The position numbers and the translations under genes were made by a program. A model generated the notes under the pieces. It had not been told where the DNA came from. It saw only the letters and a program-made list of their open reading frames with translations, and did no database searches. A stretch of DNA of 64,000 nucleotides, from the NCBI GenBank assembly GCA_964577805.1, contig CAZOAG010000003.1, forward strand, positions 95,323 through 159,322. The letters run 5' to 3'. Numbering within the stretch: the stretch's first letter is position 1; each line of letters opens with the position of its first letter. This DNA is from CAZPRW01 sp964577805 (GTDB lineage Bacteria; Verrucomicrobiota; Verrucomicrobiia; Opitutales; JAIRKQ01). Below, one piece after another: positions 63,909-64,000 of the stretch.

Positions 63909-64000
63909 ACCCGGCAACAATCTACTCTCGCACAACAGCGTGGTTGCACTACCATCGACGGCTAGAGCCTTAACGAGCGTGTTCGGAATGGGAACGTGTG
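63909..64000 (-). rRNA. rrf: 5S ribosomal RNA, 3' portion
   Basis: On the minus strand the window end reads as 5S rRNA: the CCATTCCGAACACGC region, a central helix (GGGCTCTAGCCGTCGATGG-like core) and the 3' end TGCGAGAGTAGATTGTTGCC followed by GGG. About 92 of the expected 115 or so bases are inside the window; the 5' end, and probably 23S and 16S rRNA, lie beyond it. Confidence 0.95.

Overview
This window is an AT-rich, gene-dense bacterial chromosome segment that uses the standard code (TGA serves as a stop). Several genes point to the PVC group, most likely a Verrucomicrobiota lineage near Opitutae/Puniceicoccales. These are an LL-diaminopimelate aminotransferase of the type common there, a very large pseudopilin-like protein with a verrucomicrobial N-terminal pattern, a chlamydia-style sctD/yscE pair, and a zinc-finger-less ClpX-like ATPase. 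The lineage is an inference from protein sequence; only the last 90 or so bases of a 5S rRNA are present to test it. A plastid/chlamydia-type ATP/ADP translocase (29943-31475), type III secretion (T3SS) genes and several effector-like proteins together suggest an obligate or near-obligate intracellular bacterium that takes nucleotides from a eukaryotic host. It still makes peptidoglycan (DapL, FtsI, NlpC/P60) and LPS (LpxA, heptose adenylyltransferase).

Layout. 1-8.1 kb: a partial glycosyltransferase, an rRNA pseudouridine synthase, an LPX-type leucine-rich-repeat protein resembling YopM/IpaH effectors, an unknown membrane-anchored protein, an M29 aminopeptidase and the 980-aa pseudopilin-like protein. 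8.3-16.5 kb: an unknown protein converging on a five-gene operon whose order matches Yersinia lcrG-lcrV-lcrH-yopB-yopD, with a giant 1085-aa protein in the LcrV position. 16.6-25.1 kb: an AsmA-like protein, a polar amino-acid ABC importer, a CPBP protease, tRNA-Leu, a nucleoside diphosphate kinase with a signal-peptide-like extension, MarC, a SulP transporter and prepilin peptidase. 25.3-29 kb: a YscE-like protein, SctD, a carbohydrate-binding-module protein, a small lipoprotein, RsmI and NusB.

29-35 kb: two GC-rich minisatellites (17-bp and 18-bp units), each interrupted by a 100-N assembly gap, flank the ATP/ADP translocase, CTP synthase, tRNA-Arg(CCG) and a CysJ-like flavoreductase. 35-46.5 kb: a HAD hydrolase, an acyl-CoA/ACP synthetase, LysS, NlpC/P60, ribosomal protein S1, FtsI, LpxA and RarA. 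46.6-53.4 kb: a 1056-aa protein with a C-terminal OTU-like cysteine protease signature, GpmI, two unknown proteins and tRNA-Arg(UCU). 53.4-64 kb: Ffh-AcpS-Nth on the minus strand, divergent from DapL-TilS-FtsH-ClpX-like-heptose adenylyltransferase on the plus strand. The window closes with an unknown ORF, a degenerate spacer, and the terminator and 3' end of a minus-strand 5S rRNA.

Functionally, the T3SS translocon, the basal-body component SctD and the candidate effectors (LRR, OTU-like, orphan proteins) form a host-interaction set. The nucleotide, amino-acid and SulP transporters form the uptake set. The rest is ordinary housekeeping. No insertion sequences, prophage, integrases or CRISPR arrays were seen.
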